Assembly: GCA_944472135.2 (NCBI GenBank)
Contig: OX235265.1
Span: 58,477,112-58,541,111, forward strand
Direction of reading: 5' to 3'
From: Trichobilharzia regenti
Lineage: Eukaryota > Platyhelminthes > Trematoda > Strigeidida > Schistosomatidae
Length of the DNA stretch: 64,000 bases
Positions 59,265 through 64,000 of the stretch are shown one piece after another. Numbering within the stretch: position 1 is the first letter of the stretch; every line of letters starts with the position of its first letter. Position numbers and translations under genes: made by a program. The notes under the pieces are model-generated. The model was not told the origin of the DNA and did not search any database. It worked only from the letters and a program-made list of their open reading frames with translations.

Positions 59265-62029
59265 ATTTTGCTAAATCTTGTGCGCTTCCTGTATACTTTT
59301 GGCGTTTTTCGTGTGCTCACATTACGATTGCTGAATGTTTTAATCAAGGTAAAATCTCAACTCGCTTTTTCAAGAGCTGCGGTGATTCATATTGGCAGCA
59401 GTTCACAATTTATTAAGTTATCACAATCATGATATATACTTCTCACATCATTGAGGGAACATTAACTAGGTAATTTGAAAAGATATTCCATCGTTTTGTG
59501 AATTTCATGAATCCCATAGATTGCTTTCCATTCATTTAATAGTGAAACTTATATTTTAGGAACTCATACTTCCAGGAGGGATGCAATACTAAGCTCATTT
59601 CGACAACTGTCCTCCTTATTTCGGTTCAGTTTCATCATACATTTATTAATAGAATTGTACGTCATTGGCTTTAGGAAGTTACCAGGGAGTAGTCCGTCAT
59701 CTTAGAGTATGCTGATGATATTTTCGACCCAGGTTGTGAGGACTGACCGGTGAATCTGGGGGATATCAAGATATCACTGAAGTTTGATCATAGGTGTCTG
59801 TTCCCTATCTCTCGTATAAGTAGTATAATATGGTCATTGTTTTTATGACAGATGCATTCGCTTAGTGTGATCTCACGTATCTAATCAACCCTTATATTTC
59901 ATTCTTATCACTATCCCTTCTCCCTCACATTTATGCTCATCAGAGTTCCATTTAATTTCTTTCTTCTCTACCTTTCTGTGTTACACGGAATGTGGTAAGT
60001 GAAACAGAAGCACTCTTGTGTAAGCTTCTATGTTGAAAGTCAGTCAGTCAGAATGACATATAACCTACGTATAAAGAAGTGTTAAAATGTGGATAATAAT
60101 CACTCAAATTTGAATGAAGCAAAAATTTTTTGCGGAATAAACTGGTAACATAATTTATTTCGCTGGTTTGTCATGTGCTGCTTACAGGCTAAAGTCATTA
60201 CCAAAGATATCTACAGAAGCATTCTTAACATACTTGCATGGAGTTCATTTTAAACTAAAATCAACCAATCAACGCGTATAGTAATAATATATAAATAACA
60301 TCAAACATTACCGAACAACAATAATCATACACAATGTAAACTTTCGGCATTCCCTAATCAAATGAAAGAGATGTGAAAATGTCAATTACCAGAGCAAAGA
60401 GAGACTAATAACTGTTTCTTTTCGAATGCATTAATCAGGTTTTAGGCGCTTGATGGAAAAATGAGTCCTTTTGCCCATTAAATTTCGAACGATCTTGCGA
60501 CGTACACCTCATGACCTGTGTCAAGAAGGCACCTGGCGATGGGACTGTTTAAAGCCTTTGTTCCCTCTAGACAAAAGCTTTTCGGTACATGTTCGGAAAA
60601 TCGTAAATATGCCCTTCTTTCTGCTCTTTCAATGTAAATATTGCCGCGGATACACATATTTGCATATAGAGTTTGATTTAACGTGTGTCGAACTGCTGCA
60701 CCTCTGTGCTGAGTTCTATGTAACAACTCACTACAGTGTCAATTAGCCTAAACGATTATCAATACCGTTTCGTAAATACTCTACGCATTTTCCTAACTCC
60801 TTAAATTGTTCGGATAAAGTGCACCGAAGGAGAAACTATGAATGAGAGGTCGGCAAGATGTGAATAGAAGTGAATGAGATGAGTGATTTTTATCCCTGTA
60901 GTTCACTTATCTAAAACACTTATACATTACGTGTGTCCTAATTATTTCATTTTTGTCATCCTCATTGCAGGTTATCAGTCTTCGCAGACATTCTACTGGA
61001 TGTCTTCATACACAGTGTATGTAAGCAGTCTTTCAATACATCTGCCTCCATTAAAGCTGTTGGTATAAAGCCTTGAGATTATTCAATTCGGCCGTCGTAC
61101 AATTAGTATGCTCATATTACTGATACAATGACATGCAAGACTTGTACATATTGCTGTGAAGTTTGCTTGTAATAACATTCCGTACATACTTAATACAATA
61201 GCTGTGAAAACGGCTCGTCATTGTCTTTTCATTGGGTTGATAGGTGCATATATATCAGGAAAAAGCTAACCTCTTCGTATTAGTTCTCGAAAATACTTCC
61301 ACTAAGTGCCCACACTTCTGCTTAGTGCCACGTACCACCTACGGTCCATGAAATACCTTTTACTGCATTCGTAAACAACTATCAGGCTGTTATTATATAG
61401 AGTAGTGAGACAGAATTCGTATGAAATTTAGATGTTAACGCCATTTGCAGTTAAAAACATAATATGTATGTCCATGTTTCGTTTTCAAACAAGAAAATGC
61501 CTCTATTCAATTGTCCACGAAGCTGAAATATTTCCTCATTGAAATCCCACAGGGCACAATACTTGGTGCTGGTGCGCCTGCCAGAAACATCTCCACCATA
61601 GTCGAATTACTTTTTCGACTGAAAGTGTGATCTACCTGTAAACTGAGGAATTCTATTGTAACATAGTACCACATCCCAGCAGGGTAATCTTTGTGTTGTA
61701 AAACTGCTGCATGTATAATTAGAGTTCATTAACTCAGCACTTGTGAAATATGGAAGTGCTCAATTGAATCAAGTAGACGCCTGTTGGAATGCAACGCCTA
61801 ACACAGGCTCACGGTATGTGCTACTTCACATTAAGCATGGACCATAATAAGAAGGCATTTATTTCAGCCGACTTACTTTTATACGCTCACTCCTTTTTCG
61901 TAAATATGTGGTGAATTCAGGTGTTTCCTAGATTGCCAAAAATTATGGAATGTACACGAAATTAGGAGACACTTTAGTTGGATTTTCTTAAAACCAGTGG
62001 TCCTAAATGTCGTTATATTGATTGACACG
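59265..62029. other. unique sequence right of the array, no gene seen
   Basis: There are no recognisable domains, splice-supported exons, RNA genes or known repeats. A short stretch near 59,680-59,730 ('aggaagttaccagggagtag', 'atgctgatgatatt') looks like a decayed scrap of RTE palm sequence (LLPG...YADDI), but it is too short to delimit. Confidence 0.5.
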
Positions 62030-62372
62030 TGTCAGTGCAGTTGAAGATTGAACGATCAATTCATGGTTGTTTGTTCAAACCAACTCTATATTTTGGCGGG
62101 AGTCATCGATACTGTAGTCAACGTTTTATCGTTCGCTGTTCGTTAGAAGGGAGAAAACTATCAGAAGTAATTTTGTGATTTATTTTTATGTCATTTATTC
62201 TTAGACTTTGTGTACAATAACCTAATGGATGGCTCTGTATTGGTGCAAGAATAAACGGCTCTTGAGCCAGCAATTTGTGTTCTGGTATTTTTGTGTTGCT
62301 TATTAAACATAGTTCCTGAAAGTCTTCCAAGAACAGTGTGGAGTCCAGCGTAGTTAGACCTGGACATTGACA
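62030..62372 (+). mobile_element. 5' LTR of plus-strand BEL-like relative
   Basis: A 343-bp LTR, TGTCAGTGCAG...TGGACATTGACA, with AATAAA at 62,250-62,255. It aligns along its length with array LTRs but with many substitutions and indels, so it is an older branch. The 3' LTR would lie beyond the window. No duplication can be checked. Confidence 0.85.
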
Positions 62373-62581
62373 GTTTCTGATAAATCTCCTGCAATTATTC
62401 GTCTTATTCGTTGTCAATTCGTCTTTCCTCGTTCCTGCAAGTCTTCTTTGGACAAGCGCTATTGGAACTTTTCTGGATCTTTTGGTCAGTTTCAATACTC
62501 ACTGGGTCAAACAAAGGACAAAGCGTTTTGTAGGCAGACAGGAAAGTAAGTAATGATGAAATACCTGTCATATGTAATGAT
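62373..62581 (+). mobile_element. leader of plus-strand BEL-like relative
   Basis: It is collinear with the array leader (cttctttggacaagcgctat...ctgggtcaaacaaaggaca). The position of the array's initiator ATG reads 'actcactgggtc', so the start codon is lost. 'aggaaagtaagt' at the end matches the array and is a possible splice donor in both. Confidence 0.75.
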
Positions 62582-63994
62582 ATGTGTGGTGCAATGTATG
62601 ATAAGACTGATGTCTATGTTTCGCCATCTAGGCATAATAGAAATTTTAAAATTCACAAATTTGAGCCTCAGTGTTTCGATGGAAACCCAACCGACTATCC
62701 ACAGTTTGTAAGGGAGTTTGAAGTCATGTTGAGTGGGTTTGTAATAAACGACGAAATGAATTTAATGTATTTGTTGAGTTACTGCACTGGATTTGCTGCG
62801 AGAGCTATACCGTGCTGCAGATTTGTGTCTCCGAACGAGGGATAGACATAGTCCAGGAGGATATTACGTCAAAGGTTTGGAAGAACATTTATGATGTATC
62901 GTAGTATTTTTGATACAGTGAAAGGTATTGTATCACAGTTAAACGATAATTCAGAGGAACTCGCAGGGATCTTGGACAGTTCAATCGTATAAAGTAATAC
63001 TCTAATGTCTATTAATTGCGTAGATGAATTGGAATCAAGTTCTGTGCTTGAAACTGTAGCAACACGATTACCTGTTCATCTGCAAAGAAAGTTCATAAAG
63101 ATCATATCCCATCGGGAAGAGGAGGGCTTAGAGCCCGCGTTGCATGATACTATGAGCCTGCTGAAAGACAACGTCAACCAAGCTTTGAGGAAGTTTGCCA
63201 GTATAATCCATCCTATATCTGAAGTAGAGAAATCAGAGAGTGAAACGCAAATGTTTATGACGAAGGAGTCTCAGCGAAGTGGATTTCGAGAAAACTCTAT
63301 GGTGTCCAGTAATGCATATAAACTTAGGGAGTATAACGGCTTTCGTGGGGCATCCTCAACAGATAGGTTACAAGCTGCAAGACAAACACGGTCGTGTTCT
63401 ACATGTTTGCAAGACGTGCACACAAAAGCGAACCGTGAAGAAGTGACCAAGTTTAGTGATAAGCTAAGTGTGAAATCAAGGTCTGACTCCGAATTTTGTG
63501 ACGATAATAGCGCGGTGAAGAAGCCTGTAGTTGCAACTGGTAAGCCATTGTTGAACAGTGTGTCGCAGACGACACCGCAATTTGTGCAGGAGAAGAGAGT
63601 TACAGTTTCAGAGTCCAGTTCTGACTCCACAAGTTTTCAAGGTATTGCTAGTCAGAGTAAAGGCATGAAACCTGTAAGGATTTGTGGGGAAGAACCCAAA
63701 TCATGTACTGTTGTTATTAAAGGGTTTGAAAATGATGAAGTCGACCAGATAGATGATGGTAATTTGAATATTTGTGATAATGATCATGATAGTGCACATT
63801 TGTCTTTGGTTGATCATGATGAAATGAGGGGAATGCCTACTACAGCTAAGTTAAATAAAGGTTCTGTACAATTACAACGTGAAGTAGAATTGAACGCAGA
63901 TGCAGTTGCAGAAGGTGTGGATACTTGTGAGAACGTCAGTGTAAATGATCAGCGTGTAGCCCACCTATCATCGGATGCTAGTGCTAAACCGTAG
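62582..63994 (+). pseudogene. BEL/Pao-like Gag (DUF1759), chimeric, 3' end outside window
   Basis: First segment 62,582-62,845: IHKFEPQCFDGNPTDYPQFV, then GFVINDEMNLMYLLSYCTGF, with the frame intact where every array copy is shifted. A frameshift then follows PNEG and the RFGR region is corrupt to about 63,000. The second frame, 63,005-63,994, is diverged from the array up to about 63,350 (VHLQRKFIKIISHREEEG, EPALHDTMSLL). After ASSTDRLQAARQTRSC it is almost identical to subtype A, including the TTPQFVQEKR insertion and DQIDDGNLN. A private TAG (CTAAACCGTAG) closes the frame at the window end. Confidence 0.85.
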
Positions 63995-64000
63995 CTAATC

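Overview
This is a eukaryotic, AT-rich, repeat-dominated window that fits a parasitic flatworm, most likely a blood fluke of the genus Schistosoma. The signs are RTE-clade (SR2-like) LINEs, tRNA-derived SINEs carrying hammerhead-ribozyme cores like the Sm-alpha family, a Penelope-like reverse transcriptase, a BEL/Pao-type Gag (DUF1759), and a casein kinase 1 gene with 31- and 34-nt micro-introns. The genus call is inference from these families; no search could be run.

Layout. 1-4.3 kb is intergenic DNA with SINE remnants, a TA microsatellite, a large imperfect hairpin and a decayed CCCTAA-like tract. 4.3-10.0 kb is an old plus-strand SR2-like RTE remnant split by a 3.7-kb minus-strand RTE element of a second family. 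A 25-bp scrap of that second family's 3' tail is also inserted in the older remnant, flanked by a 13-bp target-site duplication. 10.0-10.6 kb is a cluster of hammerhead SINEs with an inverted pair. 11.6-17.6 kb holds more LINE fragments and a Penelope-like fragment. 19.4-23.3 kb is the one clear host gene, a five-exon casein kinase 1 alpha on the minus strand.

From 23,625, only 345 bp upstream of the kinase start codon, to 59,264 the window is a tandem array. Three superunits (9,026, 12,470 and 12,476 bp) plus a partial fourth each contain a flanking block X (with a plus-strand solo LTR and a SINE) followed by head-to-tail copies of a non-autonomous minus-strand LTR retroelement (LTR 369-372 bp, internal region about 3.1 kb). 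The internal region encodes only a Gag-like DUF1759 protein with a long acidic Ser/Thr/Asp-rich extension. No protease, reverse transcriptase, RNase H or integrase is present. Eight Gag units occur in two subtypes (A and B) plus mosaics, all with the same inactivating frameshift. Exact 5-bp duplications (ACTTT around each plus-strand solo LTR; CATAT around the last minus-strand LTR) fix the LTR ends.

59.3-62.0 kb has no recognisable gene. At 62,030 a diverged plus-strand relative begins with its own 5' LTR. Its Gag switches near 63,350 from diverged sequence to sequence almost identical to array subtype A, so it looks chimeric; it runs off the window end.

Apart from the kinase, nothing here looks like a working gene set. 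The main story is amplification of an LTR element by recombination: LTR-LTR unequal exchange inside superunits, then duplication of whole superunits next to a conserved kinase gene.
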